Shown here one piece after another: positions 26,083-36,258 of a stretch of DNA of 63,476 nucleotides; position 1 is the stretch's first letter; each line of letters opens with the position of its first letter. Source of the stretch: Halobacteriales archaeon QS_9_68_17 (lineage in GTDB: Archaea; Halobacteriota; Halobacteria; Halobacteriales; Natronoarchaeaceae). The position numbers were made by a program, and so were the translations under genes. Under the pieces are notes generated by a model, which ran no database searches, was not told where the DNA came from, and saw only the letters and a program-made list of their open reading frames with translations. The stretch is from positions 1 to 63,476 of the forward strand of contig PXSA01000015.1 of the NCBI GenBank assembly GCA_003023565.1, in the 5' to 3' direction.

Positions 26083-26328
26083 ATGGAGATGCCTGCAGAA
26101 CTGGAAGACGCGGCCGGCGAGCGCGAGGAGGTCACCATCACCGAGCGCGAGTACGACGAGGAGAGCATCGTCGCCGTCGACTTCGGTCCCCCGGGCGGCG
26201 ACCCCGCCGTCGACGTCATCGACGGCACGGCCATCGTCGTCGTGGACGACGAGCAGTACGAGTTCGAGATGCCGCCGGGGGCCAGCGACGTCACGGTCAA
26301 CGGCGGCGTCCTAACGATCGAGGGGTGA
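26083..26328 (+). CDS. Small Hsp20-like beta-sandwich protein
   Basis: 81 residues. The pattern of short strands (VTITEREYDEESIVAVDFGP; AIVVVDDEQYEFEMPPGASD and VTVNGGVLTIEG) ends in the G-x-L-T-I motif of the small heat-shock alpha-crystallin fold, but it is too short for a full Hsp20. Conserved haloarchaeal small protein, possibly DUF7127. Start ATG at 26083 fits a CCTTACC box about 28 bases upstream. It is convergent with the DUF502 gene. Confidence 0.65.
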   Translation: MEMPAELEDAAGEREEVTITEREYDEESIVAVDFGPPGGDPAVDVIDGTAIVVVDDEQYEFEMPPGASDVTVNGGVLTIEG

Positions 26329-26343
26329 CGGCGAAGCGGGCGG

Positions 26344-27039
26344 TCAGGCGGACGCGTCGCGGACGCCGTCGTCGATCGAAATGCCGGTGGTAACGACGGC
26401 CTGCATCCCTTCTTCGACGGACATCTCGACGTCGTACACGCGGTCGGTCGGGACGTTCAGCAGGTGTCCGCCCGTCACCGGGTTCGGGGCCATCGGGACG
26501 AACACCGTCAGCATCTCCCCCTCGCCCGCGGCGTCCTCTATCTCCGGCGGGGTGTCGGCAGTCAGAAAGGCGATCGAGTAACAGCCCTCGCGGGGGAACT
26601 CGACGAGTCTGACCTCCTGAAAGCTCTCGGTGTCGCCGCTGACCATCACGTCGCTCATGCGCTCGACGCCGGTGTATATCGACCCGATGCCGGGGAGGTC
26701 CTCCATCAGGGTGTCGATGCGCCTGCTCAGTTCCGTGTCGGGGCCGTGCTGGGCCGCAAAGCCCACGGCGAGGATAAGGCCGAACACGAGCGCGGCGGCC
26801 ATCGCCCTCGCGACGACGGCGTTTTCCCCCTCCGCCGGGCCGAGGACGACGAGGAGGTCGGCGAGCGGCGCGAGCGCGCTCGAGAAGGCGTCTAGCGTCC
26901 ACAGCAGGACCAGGACCGTGACGAAAAACGGCACCGTGAGCGCCAGGCCCGAGAGGATCGTCTGCTGGAGGTCGCGTCTGACCTCCTGTTGTTCCTGCGA
27001 CGCGGCCTCGACGACGGACTCGAAGTCCGGACCGGACAT
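26344..27039 (-). CDS. DUF502 family membrane protein
   Basis: 231 residues; two N-terminal membrane helices (TILSGLALTVPFFVTVLVLL and AVVARAMAAALVFGLILAVG) then a soluble domain with IPGIGSIYTGVER-like motif (here LPGIGSIYTGVERMSDVM) and VFVPMAPNPVTGGHLLNVPT, the signature of DUF502. Function unknown; similar proteins are membrane-bound in bacteria and archaea and in plants (LCV-like). Monocistronic. Confidence 0.88.
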   Translation of the reverse strand: MSGPDFESVVEAASQEQQEVRRDLQQTILSGLALTVPFFVTVLVLLWTLDAFSSALAPLADLLVVLGPAEGENAVVARAMAAALVFGLILAVGFAAQHGPDTELSRRIDTLMEDLPGIGSIYTGVERMSDVMVSGDTESFQEVRLVEFPREGCYSIAFLTADTPPEIEDAAGEGEMLTVFVPMAPNPVTGGHLLNVPTDRVYDVEMSVEEGMQAVVTTGISIDDGVRDASA

Positions 27040-27115
27040 TGCTGGTGGTAGGAGTACCGTTCTCGAGGGAATTAGTTAAACGGGGGATACCGGTCCGACC
27101 AACGACCGGGACCCG

Positions 27116-27507
27116 TTACGCGGACGCTTCGAGTTCGTCCAGTTGCTCGGCGACGTGGACCGCGGCGGGGCGGTCCTCCTCCTCGACGAAGCGGGCGACT
27201 TCCTCCCCGTCGCGCTCGGCGACGATCGTCGGGATCAGTTCGATGTCGTACTCCTCGACTCTCGGACCGACCTTCCCCCCGTGTTCTTATCCTCGCGCTC
27301 GACCGGGTACTGTTCGATCCGCTCGTCCGGGACATCCGCCGCGTCGAGCGCGGCGGCGAAGTCCGGTAGCGCGGCGCGGCAGTCCTTGCACCAGTCGCCG
27401 CCCCAGACGAGGTACGTCAGGTCGTCGTGCTCGGCGAGCGTGTCGACCGTGTCCTCGTGGGCCGTCTCGTCGAACGTCGGCGTCGGCTGCATCGTGTCGA
27501 GGGTCAT
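27116..27507 (-). pseudogene. Thioredoxin-family protein interrupted by a frameshift
   Basis: The first frame (from ATG at 27507) gives a thioredoxin-like start with YLVWGGDWCKDCRAALPDFA (WCxxC active site, about 37). It goes out of phase at a run of six G (27275-27280 on the plus strand as C) after VEREDKN. The next frame continues KVGPRVEEYDIELIPTIVAE, RDGEEVARFVEEEDRPAAV and ends at 27116. Adding one G would restore a protein of about 130 residues, including the cis-Pro (LIPT). Either a recent pseudogene or a homopolymer sequencing error. Confidence 0.75.
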
Positions 27508-27968
27508 AGGCGACCGTAGGCGGTCCAGCGGTATAATCGCGCCGCTAGTCGCAGAAATTCCCGCTGTTCGCCGCGGAGAACCGCTCTCCTGACAACCGAT
27601 CGTGAAGATCCGGCAATATGATCCTTTTTTTGCAGGCAGAACGTCGTCTGCGGGATCGGTGTGCGACCTATCGACACCGAACCCACGACTTACTCGCCAT
27701 GCCGAACCGTCGCACGCTGTGCCGGAAGCGCATCGAACCGGGCGACCGGCGAGTGCTGTGCCAGCGCGGGCAGTTGCTCCACGACCGGTGCTCGGCGGCG
27801 CACCCCGAGTGGTGTTCGACCGGCGACCGGGACCGCTGGACCGGCACCGTCGAGGTCCGAGCGGTCGCCGCGGGACGGCGGGCGACTCGCGGTCATGACC
27901 GATCCGGCCCCCGGCACGTCCTGCCGGTGTCAGGCCCGGTTTACGTTCCAACGACGAAGATCGGTCCG
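27508..27968. other. Intergenic region before cysK with a possible tiny Cys-rich frame
   Basis: An in-frame upstream extension of cysK starts at ATG 27700 and reads MPNRRTLCRKRIEPGDRRVL and LLHDRCSAAHPEWCS, which looks like a degenerate zinc-binding (C..H-x-x-C) mini-protein. It has no stop before cysK, so it may be a decayed small gene fused by chance. A T7 run at 27623 may end minus- or plus-strand transcripts. Nothing else is evident. Confidence 0.35.
27940..27945 (+). promoter_or_regulatory. TATA-like box for cysK
   Basis: TTTACG is about 27 bases before the ATG at 27969 and favours this start over the longer in-frame extension. Confidence 0.5.
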
Positions 27969-28943
<975 letters not shown>

Positions 28944-28963
28944 CGAGCGTCGTTCGTTCTCGG

Positions 28964-29365
28964 TTACTCGGACTGTTGCCGCCCGCAGAGTTCGTCGCGG
29001 CAGTCGCGACAGACAGCGCCGAGCGGTTCGCTGTCGCGGATCCGCGTTACGGGATAGTTTGCCCCGTCGGCGGCTCGACAGAGCGCGCAGTCGGGCGGCC
29101 GGACGGCGTCGCGGGCGCACTCGGCACAGAGCGCGGCGTGCGAGAGGCCCGCGTCGTCGCGGACGCCGATGCGGGTCAGGGCGGACAGTCGCGACCGCGC
29201 GCCGCAGGCGGCGCAGGAGCGCCGACTGTCGCCCTGCTGTCCGGCGCGCTCCGAACGGGGGTCGCCCGTCGCGTCGGCGAGCGAGAGGGGCTCCTCGTCG
29301 TGCGGAGAGCCGTCGGCGTCGGAGTCGGTGAAGGCCGACCCGTCGATGCTGTGGGGGTCACTCAT
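28964..29365 (-). CDS. Zinc-ribbon-like Cys-rich protein
   Basis: 133 residues. The first 50 are acidic and probably disordered; the rest has four CxxC pairs (CAAC, CAEC, CALC and CRDC), suggesting two zinc sites in tandem treble-clef/ribbon folds. Such small haloarchaeal proteins are common, and no partner or function can be named. It is convergent with cysK; about 260 bases of intergenic DNA follow before the DUF5804 gene. Confidence 0.65.
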   Translation of the reverse strand: MSDPHSIDGSAFTDSDADGSPHDEEPLSLADATGDPRSERAGQQGDSRRSCAACGARSRLSALTRIGVRDDAGLSHAALCAECARDAVRPPDCALCRAADGANYPVTRIRDSEPLGAVCRDCRDELCGRQQSE

Positions 29366-29625
29366 CGTGTGAGGGAGCGGGGCGCGGGACGGTGGGTCCG
29401 ACGGGAGCCGCCGCGTGCGGCCCGCCGGGGCGTCTCGCCCTCGCCTCGCGCGCGCTAAGCGCTGGCGCGGTATAAGCGCGCGGTGACCGGATCGGAACTA
29501 GAGCGGTGACAGGACCGCACCACGACAGTCGCGGCTCCCGGTGAGCGGTTGAAACGGCGAGCGAGAGAAACGGTGAGTCCCGGAACCGACGACCGCGACG
29601 AACGGCGAACCGCGACCGGCCGCGG

Positions 29626-30078
29626 CTATCGGCCGAACTCCTCGTCCGTGACGCGGACGGTCACCGTCTCGTCCACGTCGCGGAGGTCGTACTCCGGGAC
29701 CTCACCGTCGGACCGGCGGACGAACAGCGGTTCGACGAGTTCGCCGCCGTCGACGCCGTAGAGGCGGAGGTACTCGTCGGTCTCCGCCGGTCGCACCTCG
29801 TCGTTGCGCACCGCTTCCGCGAGGTCGCGGGAGAGCCACTCCGTCTCGCTGATGCTCGGTTCCATGGCGAGGGCGGCGTCCGCGAAGCGGACGAGATACC
29901 AGTTCAGGTCGTTCAGCAGCGACACCGCCGCGCCGACCGAGACGGTGTCGACGGCGATGGTGTTCTCGTACGGTCGCGAGAGGTCGTACGTCGACAGCGC
30001 CTCCCGTGCGGTCTCCCGGGAGAGGAGTTCGAAGCGGAGGTCGACGTCGTCGGCACCGACGAGACAGACGCGTGTCAC
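29626..30078 (-). CDS. DUF5804 family protein
   Basis: 150 residues of a conserved haloarchaeal family: starts VTRVCLVGADDVDLRFELLS and contains YENTIAVDTVSVGAAVSLLN and LNWYLVRFADAAL. No catalytic motif or membrane segment. A GTG start at 30078 is chosen by the conserved TRVCLVG N-terminus; longer frames upstream run into the divergent gene. It shares a 100-base promoter region with the downstream plus-strand gene. Confidence 0.8.
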   Translation of the reverse strand: MTRVCLVGADDVDLRFELLSRETAREALSTYDLSRPYENTIAVDTVSVGAAVSLLNDLNWYLVRFADAALAMEPSISETEWLSRDLAEAVRNDEVRPAETDEYLRLYGVDGGELVEPLFVRRSDGEVPEYDLRDVDETVTVRVTDEEFGR

Positions 30079-30145
30079 TGTCTGTGGATCGGCGACGGGC
30101 GGTAATGGGGATTTCGACTCGCCGGAGGCGGACCCTGCCCGGCGG

Positions 30146-30153
30146 TTATTACG
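30146..30153 (+). promoter_or_regulatory. TATA-like box for the DUF457-type hydrolase
   Basis: TTATTACG is about 28 bases before the ATG at 30178. Confidence 0.55.
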
Positions 30154-30177
30154 TTCGGCGTCGTATCCGATCGACGG

Positions 30178-30729
30178 ATGGTCGAACCTATCGGACATCT
30201 CGGGATGGCGTTGCTGTGGGCCGCGCCGGCGTGGCTGATCTGGGACGGGCGGGTGAGCCTCGCGTTCATCGGCTTCACCGTCGTCACGGCACACCTCCCG
30301 GACGCCGACCTGTACCTGCCAGGGATCCCTCATCACGGCGTGACTCACACCCTCGTGTTCGTGACGGTCTTCGCAGTGCTTGTCGGCGGGGTCGTCGAAT
30401 ACGCGCTGAAGGACCGGCTCGAACGGCAGTTCCTGAAAGAGCGGGGGTACACCGCCTCGACTGGTGGCCTCTTCCTGTTCGTCTGCGGCGGCCTGCTACT
30501 GGGCGGAACGAGTCACATCTTCGCCGACCTGCTGTCCGCGCCGGACATCGCGGCGCCGCTGAAACCGTTCTGGCCCGTCGTGGACGGTCCGGTCGTTATC
30601 GACGTGGTCTGGTACGCCTCTCCGTGGTGGAACGAGGGCCTGCTCGCGGTCGCGCTCCTCGTCCACGCGGCGCTCGCGTACGCCGACCTCGCGGTCGAGC
30701 ATCCCTACGTGATCAGGCAGGAGGCGTGA
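30178..30729 (+). CDS. Membrane-bound metal-dependent hydrolase (YdjM/DUF457 family)
   Basis: 183 residues with about four membrane segments and the family's conserved polar motifs: GHLGMALLWAAPAWL, HLPDADLYLPGIPHHGVTHT (HHRGxTH-like) and GGTSHIFADLL. These His/Asp residues suggest a buried metal site. Related proteins include LexA-regulated inner-membrane YdjM; the substrate is unknown. Convergent with thiI. Confidence 0.85.
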   Translation: MVEPIGHLGMALLWAAPAWLIWDGRVSLAFIGFTVVTAHLPDADLYLPGIPHHGVTHTLVFVTVFAVLVGGVVEYALKDRLERQFLKERGYTASTGGLFLFVCGGLLLGGTSHIFADLLSAPDIAAPLKPFWPVVDGPVVIDVVWYASPWWNEGLLAVALLVHAALAYADLAVEHPYVIRQEA

Positions 30730-30774
30730 AGGCCGCGACGCGGGCGGCGACAGGCCGCGACGCGCCGGGGTCGG

Positions 30775-32001
30775 TTAGGGGTCGATCAGTTCGGCCGCCT
30801 CGGCCGCCCGCTCCGCGCGCTCGAACAGGTCGTTGGGTTCGGACTCCCGAAGCGGTTCGATCCGCGCGTTCGTCTCCGCCTGGTTCGGCGCGAAGCGGTT
30901 GCAGCCGGCGGGGATAGTGGAGTCGCTGAACGTGCCGATCGCCCTGGCGCGTCGCGTGATCTCGTTCTTGTCGAACGACACCAGCGGCCGGTGGACCGGG
31001 AGGTCGGTCGCGCGACTCGTCACGCCGAAGTTCCGCGCGGTCTGACTCGACTTCTGGCCGAGGGCCTCTCCGGTGACGATGCCGTATGCGCCCTCGCGCT
31101 CGGCGATGCGCTCCGCGACGCGGTACATGAACCGGCGGAACGCCAGCATCCTGCCCTGTTCGAGTTCGTCGACGAGTAGCGAGACGGTGTCGCCGGCCGG
31201 GACCCGCCAGACGCGCATATCGAAGTTCGGCGCGCGCTCGGCGAGCGTTCGGACCGTCTCCATCGCCCGCGCCTCGTGGTCGGGGCCGCCGTAGTCGCCG
31301 AGGTCGATGTAGACGGGGACGACCGGCGCGCCCCGTTTCATCACCTCGTAGGCGGCGACCGGCGAGTCGATGCCGCCGCTGACGAGGGCGACGACGGGAG
31401 CCTGACTCCCCAGCGGCAGGCCGCCCGGCCCCGGTCGCTTCTCGAGGAAGACGAACGCGTCGCCTTCCTCCCGGCATTCTACGTAGAAGGTGAGGTCCGG
31501 GTCGTCGAGGTCCACCTCGGGATCGAACTCGTCCGCGACCGCGTCATCGGACCGCGTCCGATCGCTCGTTGAGCGCTGCTCGACCGCGTTCCAGACTGTC
31601 CGGCCGCCGAACTCCTCGATGTCTTCGCTCGTGAACGGGAGCGAGTCGCCGGCGCGCCGGGCGTCCACGGCGAACGCTCCGCTGTCGTAATGCGCCTCCG
31701 CGGCGCGAGCGAGCGCGTCCTCGATGGCCCCGCGCTCCGCCGGGACGACCAGCGCCGGGCTCGCGGAGACGACGCCGAACGCGTCCGTCACCGCCTCGGT
31801 CGCCGCCTCTACCCGCGACTCGGGCGTGCGAACGAGCAGGCGGGTCCACCGGTGCTCGACCTCGGCGTCGAGCCCGCGGTCGGCGAGCAGCGCCTCGACG
31901 TTCCCGACGAGGCGGCGCTCCATGTCGCGCTGGACGCGACCGCTCTTCTGGTTGACGTCGCCGTGTCGCACGACGACCGTGTCCGCTCCCGCCGGTTTCA
32001 T
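30775..32001 (-). CDS. thiI: tRNA 4-thiouridine synthase ThiI
   Basis: Adenylates U8 of tRNA and transfers sulfur to give 4-thiouridine. 408 residues: N-terminal ferredoxin-like and THUMP domains (about 1-170), then a PP-loop ATPase with VALVSGGIDSPVAAYEVMKRG (about 203-223) and GEALGQKSSQTARN. No rhodanese tail is present, as in archaeal forms. An insert of about 13 residues (EQRSTSDRTRSDD) around residue 145 is encoded by a double-hairpin element. Confidence 0.93.
   Translation of the reverse strand: MKPAGADTVVVRHGDVNQKSGRVQRDMERRLVGNVEALLADRGLDAEVEHRWTRLLVRTPESRVEAATEAVTDAFGVVSASPALVVPAERGAIEDALARAAEAHYDSGAFAVDARRAGDSLPFTSEDIEEFGGRTVWNAVEQRSTSDRTRSDDAVADEFDPEVDLDDPDLTFYVECREEGDAFVFLEKRPGPGGLPLGSQAPVVALVSGGIDSPVAAYEVMKRGAPVVPVYIDLGDYGGPDHEARAMETVRTLAERAPNFDMRVWRVPAGDTVSLLVDELEQGRMLAFRRFMYRVAERIAEREGAYGIVTGEALGQKSSQTARNFGVTSRATDLPVHRPLVSFDKNEITRRARAIGTFSDSTIPAGCNRFAPNQAETNARIEPLRESEPNDLFERAERAAEAAELIDP
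31546..31584 (-). repeat. Double-hairpin element inside thiI
   Basis: On the gene strand GAGC-AGC-GCTC is followed by AACGAGCG and the perfect 7-bp hairpin ATCGGAC-GCG-GTCCGAT. Same order and linker (CGAGCGAT) as the elements in the methyltransferase and trxR genes. Confidence 0.75.
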
Positions 32002-32117
32002 GTCCCGGCGTTGACGACGGGCGTTTAAACAGGCTTCGGGCCGGGCGTCCCCGGACGTCGAGTCGGTCGTGTCGGAACCCCGATATCCGGCAAGCGAGTG
32101 GTGTAGCGGGACGAGCT

Positions 32118-32976
32118 ATGGCAAACAGTGGCATCGATCGCGTCGGATACGGCCCCGCGAGAGATCCAGTAAGAACTGACGGTCGACAAGTACACCCTCG
32201 GACTCGTCGGCCCGGCCCAGGAGTGGGCGGGGACCGTCGCGGACGGCGGGACGATCGAGGCGCACACGCCGCCGGCCTGCTGGTCGGCCCTTCATCGGCG
32301 ACGTCGGGACGACGCCGGTGGAACTGCCGGACTCGCACGACGCCGGCGACTTCGGCCAGTTCCTGACCGGCGCGGAGCACGACTGGGGTCTCGACGACGA
32401 GGCGGCTCTCGACGCGCGCACCGACGGCCACATGGACATCAACGCCGTCCGCGCCGGCGCGACGCTCGTCTGCCCCGTGAAGGTCGACGGCGGCGGCGTC
32501 TACGCCGGCGACCTGCACGTTAACCAGGGCGACGGCGAACTCTCGCTGCACACGACGGACGTGAGCGGGAAGACCGAACTGGAAGTGGAGGTCATCAAGG
32601 ACCTCGATATCGACGGCCCGATCCCCCTGCCGAACGAGGAGGACCTGCCCCACATCGCTAAGCCGTACAGCGACGAGGAGCTAGAGGCCGCCCGCGGCCT
32701 CGGCGAGCGGTACGGCGTCGACGTGAGCGAGGACGTGGGACCGATCCAGGTGATCGGCAGCGGCGCGACGATCAACGACGCGACTGAGAACGCGTTCGAC
32801 CGCACCTGCCACCTGCTGGATATGACCGAGGGCGAGGTCGCTCGCGCTGTACCTTCACCGGCGGCGTCGAGGTCGGACGGCTCCCCGGCGTAATCCAGCT
32901 CGACATGCTCGCACCGATGGACGTGCTTGAAGAGCGCGGGATGGCACATCTGGTGCGCGAGCAGTACGACCTGTAA
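32118..32976 (+). pseudogene. Acetamidase/formamidase family pseudogene
   Basis: Three frames together give pieces of an FmdA/AmdA amidase. The first, near 32172, reads LTVDKYTLGLVGPAQEWAG and TIEAHTPPACW. The second, from about 32290, reads GPFIGDVGTTPVELPDSHDA, HMDINAVRAGATLVCPVKVD and GGGVYAGDLHVNQGDGELS. The third, from about 32845, reads RCTFTGGVEVGRLPGVIQLD and MLAPMDVLEERGMAHLVREQ. Internal segments after the N-terminal region are missing, and there are at least two frameshifts. The longest intact piece (32318-32893) cannot be active. Confidence 0.8.
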
Positions 32977-33169
32977 GGGAAGGCTGTAATGCGGTTTCTT
33001 TATTCGGAGTCGTCTCTAGAGAGGGAGTCTTCGATTCGGTAAGTGGCGGTGCGAACCGACTGCTGGAATCACTATCAGTTCCGATAGCTGTTCTGGTAGC
33101 CGTGCTGAATATACAGCGCCAGTCGGCCACGAGCGAATTGGCTCCGGGAAAGAAGGCAAAGAGATCAGG

Positions 33170-33177
33170 TTTTTATC
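33170..33177 (+). promoter_or_regulatory. TATA-like box for the APH gene
   Basis: TTTTTATC is about 27 bases before the ATG at 33200. The 220 bases between the formamidase relic and this gene hold nothing else recognisable. Confidence 0.55.
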
Positions 33178-33199
33178 AGACGCCACGTAATCCGTCGAT

Positions 33200-34312
33200 A
33201 TGCCAACCGGCGGGGCCGGCAGTTCAGCGAGTGACGAACTCCGCAACGAGACACTCGCCGGCATGGTCCGTCATCTGCGTCCTTCTTGGACGCCGGTGTC
33301 TTTCGACCGCGTGACGGAGGGGGTCAACACCACGGTCGTCGTCAACGTTATCACGTCCACTGGAGACCAGACTGTCGTCCTGAAGACCATCACCAGTTCC
33401 CACTCCTTGGCTGCCGACCGGGCCAGGGCTGAACCCTACGTCCTTTCTCTCGTCGGTCGAGAGACCATTATTCCGGTTCCGACGATGGTCGACGTTTGCG
33501 AAAACCACGAGATTTACCCCACCCCATACTTCCTGATGAAGTACGTCGAGGGTGAAACCTTCGCCCACGACCACGCACCAACGCTCCCAGCTGCCGTCCG
33601 CGAGACCATCTTCCGAGAGGCTGGCCAGCACCTCGCTGCACTCCACTCTCTCGGACCCTTGGAAGAGACTGGGGACTTGATAGGCCGAGACGGTACGGTG
33701 GCCGTCCTCGATACCCCCGAGTCACCAAGCTACGACTCGTTCCATGAATGGTTGCTTGACTCCTACGAGGAGACGCTCGATCGACTGCTGGAGGACGGTG
33801 GATATTTTCCGGATCTTACGGAGGATCCGACTCGGTTCGACGACCTCGTCCCCGAGATTCGGGAATATCTCAGAGAGACGGTCCCAAAACTGCAACCCCC
33901 GGAGTCGCCGACGTATTGTCACAAGGACTACCGATACGGGAATCTGGTGGTCGAACCGGAGACTGGAGCGACGCGTGCGGTACTCGACTGGGCGAACCTC
34001 ATGTCTGCGCCACCCGAATTCAATCTCGCTATCGCGGAATCGAAGCTCCTGAAGCCAGACTTGAACACGGATGCCGAAGCGGCGGTAGGTCGCGCAGGGG
34101 AACTGCGTCGGGCGCTCTGGGATGGTTATGAATCGGTGCGCAATCAGTGGACCTTCGACGAGGCGACTCGGAAGCGACTGCGGGTCTACCGACTCGCCTA
34201 CCGACTGGATACGATGGCCTGCCTCCCGTTTTTCGCCCAGTCCGACCCGACGCTGGAGGACCGCGAGTCCCGGGCCGCCGAGCATCGGGCATTCGTTGCG
34301 CAGTATCTCTAA
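33200..34312 (+). CDS. APH-family phosphotransferase
   Basis: 370 residues with an aminoglycoside phosphotransferase/choline kinase fold. The catalytic loop is TYCHKDYRYGNLVV (H-x-D-x4-N, about 232-245), with the metal site AVLDWANLMSAPPEFNL (D, about 260). N-lobe strand VVVNVITSTGDQTVVLKTIT supplies the ATP lysine. Haloarchaea have many such kinases with unknown small-molecule substrates. GC content is lower than in the flanking core genes and it lies among pseudogenes, suggesting acquired DNA. Confidence 0.85.
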   Translation: MPTGGAGSSASDELRNETLAGMVRHLRPSWTPVSFDRVTEGVNTTVVVNVITSTGDQTVVLKTITSSHSLAADRARAEPYVLSLVGRETIIPVPTMVDVCENHEIYPTPYFLMKYVEGETFAHDHAPTLPAAVRETIFREAGQHLAALHSLGPLEETGDLIGRDGTVAVLDTPESPSYDSFHEWLLDSYEETLDRLLEDGGYFPDLTEDPTRFDDLVPEIREYLRETVPKLQPPESPTYCHKDYRYGNLVVEPETGATRAVLDWANLMSAPPEFNLAIAESKLLKPDLNTDAEAAVGRAGELRRALWDGYESVRNQWTFDEATRKRLRVYRLAYRLDTMACLPFFAQSDPTLEDRESRAAEHRAFVAQYL

Positions 34313-34405
34313 AGAGGTCACTCCCCTGGTGTACCGAACTATCACACCGCAGAGCCTCTGAACCCAGATATTCATCTGGTTGATCAACTTCTACATGCAG
34401 TACTC

Positions 34406-34663
34406 GTGCCGCTCGACACCGAGACCGTGGTCGACTCCGTCCGGAAGACCGGTCGCCTCGTCGTCGTCGACGAGGACTACGAGTCCTTCGGCGTGACGGG
34501 CGAGATCGTCGGTCGCGTCACGGAGGAAGCCCTTGACGACCTCGAATCGGTCGAGCGCGTCGCCGTGCCGGACGTGCCGATCCCGTACTCGCGGCTGATG
34601 GAGAACGAGGTCATCCCGGACTCGTCGGACGTGGAGGGGGCCGTGCGGGCGACGCGGGAATGA
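34406..34663 (+). pseudogene. C-terminal fragment of 2-oxoacid dehydrogenase E1 beta subunit
   Basis: 85 residues equal to the last quarter of E1-beta (transketolase C-terminal domain): VVDSVRKTGRLVVVDEDYES, FGVTGEIVGRVTEEALDDLE and VPDVPIPYSRLMENEVIPD. The TPP-binding and substrate parts are absent, so it is a truncated relic, read from a GTG at 34406. It is coupled by ATGA overlap to a lipoyl-domain gene, the usual next component in acetoin/branched-chain dehydrogenase operons. Confidence 0.8.
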
Positions 34664-34983
34664 GCGGCGTCGTCGCCATCGTCGACTCCGCAGAGTTCTG
34701 GCCCGAGGACGCCGACGACGTCGACGAAGGGGTGGTGACGAACTGTTTCGCCCGCGAGTGCAAGCGAGTCGAGGCGGACGAGACGCTCTGCGAGATTCAG
34801 GTCGAGAAGGTGAGCGTCGAAGTGGCCGCTCCCGTCGACGGCGAACTGGCAGAGATAGCGGTCGGAGAGCAGGAGGAGTTCGAACGCGGCGCGACGCTCG
34901 CCCGAGTCCGGCCGGCGGACGGGTGGGCGGTTCCGCGCCGGTTCAGAACGTGGAGAGCTCGCCCTGGATGGCCTGCTCGGTGA
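34660..34983 (+). CDS. Biotin/lipoyl-attachment domain protein
   Basis: 107 residues. Residues 1-85 form a lipoyl domain with the modified lysine in CEIQVEKVSVEVAAPVDGEL (about Lys 47) and VGEQEEFERGATLARV at the end. The last 20 residues ([16 protein letters not shown]) are read antisense into the 3' end of metK and look non-native, so the original end was lost. It would carry lipoate for a 2-oxoacid dehydrogenase, but the E1 partner here is truncated and E2 is absent. Confidence 0.7.
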   Translation: MSGVVAIVDSAEFWPEDADDVDEGVVTNCFARECKRVEADETLCEIQVEKVSVEVAAPVDGELAEIAVGEQEEFERGATLARVRPADGWAVPRRFRTWRARPGWPAR

Positions 34984-36148
34984 TGTCGGTCACGTTCGCG
35001 AGTTCGCGGTCGACGATCTCGCCGACGTCGTCCTCGATGTCGGTGATGGAGACGCCGTCCTCGGTGACGACCTCGGCGTCGGCGACGTGGGGCTGGTCGA
35101 TGGGTCGGCCGATCTGGCTGAGCAGGCGCACGCGCAGGTCGCGGATGCCGTCGACCTCGCCGACGACGCTCTCGGCGATAGACGTCGAGAGCAGGTTGTA
35201 GATCTTCCCGATGTGGTTGACGGGGTTCTTGCCGCTTGTCGCCTCCATGCTCATCGAGCGGTTCGGCGTGATGAGACCGTTCGCGCGGTTGCCGCGGCCG
35301 ACGGAGCCGTCGTCGCCTTGCTCGGCGCTCGTGCCCGTCGTCGTCAGGTAGATCGAGCCGTCCTCGTAGTCGTCGGCGGTGTTGACCTGCACCGTCACGT
35401 CGCGGTCCGTGTACTCCGCGGCGAGGTCCTCGACGTGGTCGTGGATGCTCGCGACGGCGTCGTTGTACTCGTCCAGGTCGGCGACGTATTCGTCGACGAT
35501 GGCGGCGGCGACGGTGACGTCGATGTGGTCACCCTCGCGCTTACCCATGATCTTCACGTCGGGGCCGACCGCGGGGTTCTCGTCGGCGTAGTCCCCGGTG
35601 AGGCTCCGTTCGGCCTCGCGGACGATCTGCTCGGTCTCGGTCAGGGGCGCGTGGCCGACGCCGAAGGAAGTGTCGTTGGCCATCGGTACGGTCTGACCCT
35701 CCTCGCCGAACACTTCCTGCAGGTCGCCGCTCCCCTCGCCGAGTTTCACGTCGACGACGATGTCCGTGCCGACGTCGAGTTCGGGGGCGTTCTCCGCCAG
35801 ATACTCGCGGGCGGCCCGGAGCGCGATGGTTTCGGCCGGGATGCTCGTGCCCTCGTACTCCTTCGTCGCACGGCCGACGATCAGCAGGTAGATCGGTTCG
35901 ACGACCTCGCCGCCGCCGAACGCGGGCGCGGCGTTGCCGGCGACGAGTTGCGTCTCGTCGGTGTTGTAGTGCAGCACCTTTCCGACGCGGTCGATGTACT
36001 CGCGCGCAAGAGCGCTGGAGACGTTCTCGGCGACGCCGTCGCAGATAGAGTCGGGGTGACCGATCCCCTTTCGCTCGACGATCTCGACTTCCTGGTCCTC
36101 GACTGCCCGTCGGTCGATGGACTCGACGGTGATGTTCCGCTCGCTCAT
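34943..36148 (-). CDS. metK: Archaeal S-adenosylmethionine synthetase
   Basis: Makes SAM from methionine and ATP. About 401 residues of the archaeal MAT family (unrelated in length to bacterial MetK). It contains [40 protein letters not shown] and [14 protein letters not shown], all typical. The ATG at 36148 fits a TATA-like CTATAAC at 36174-36180; an ATG two codons upstream is possible. The 3' end overlaps the lipoyl gene on the opposite strand by 41 bases. Confidence 0.95.
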   Translation of the reverse strand: MSERNITVESIDRRAVEDQEVEIVERKGIGHPDSICDGVAENVSSALAREYIDRVGKVLHYNTDETQLVAGNAAPAFGGGEVVEPIYLLIVGRATKEYEGTSIPAETIALRAAREYLAENAPELDVGTDIVVDVKLGEGSGDLQEVFGEEGQTVPMANDTSFGVGHAPLTETEQIVREAERSLTGDYADENPAVGPDVKIMGKREGDHIDVTVAAAIVDEYVADLDEYNDAVASIHDHVEDLAAEYTDRDVTVQVNTADDYEDGSIYLTTTGTSAEQGDDGSVGRGNRANGLITPNRSMSMEATSGKNPVNHIGKIYNLLSTSIAESVVGEVDGIRDLRVRLLSQIGRPIDQPHVADAEVVTEDGVSITDIEDDVGEIVDRELANVTDITEQAIQGELSTF

Positions 36149-36258
36149 TGGCACGTTCTTGAAGGGGGGTGGTTCTATAACTTGCGGAAACCACCGCTCT
36201 CCTGTTAATGCATAACAGTAATCTAACGTTCGGGGCGGTGAGCACGCCGCATAGCGTC

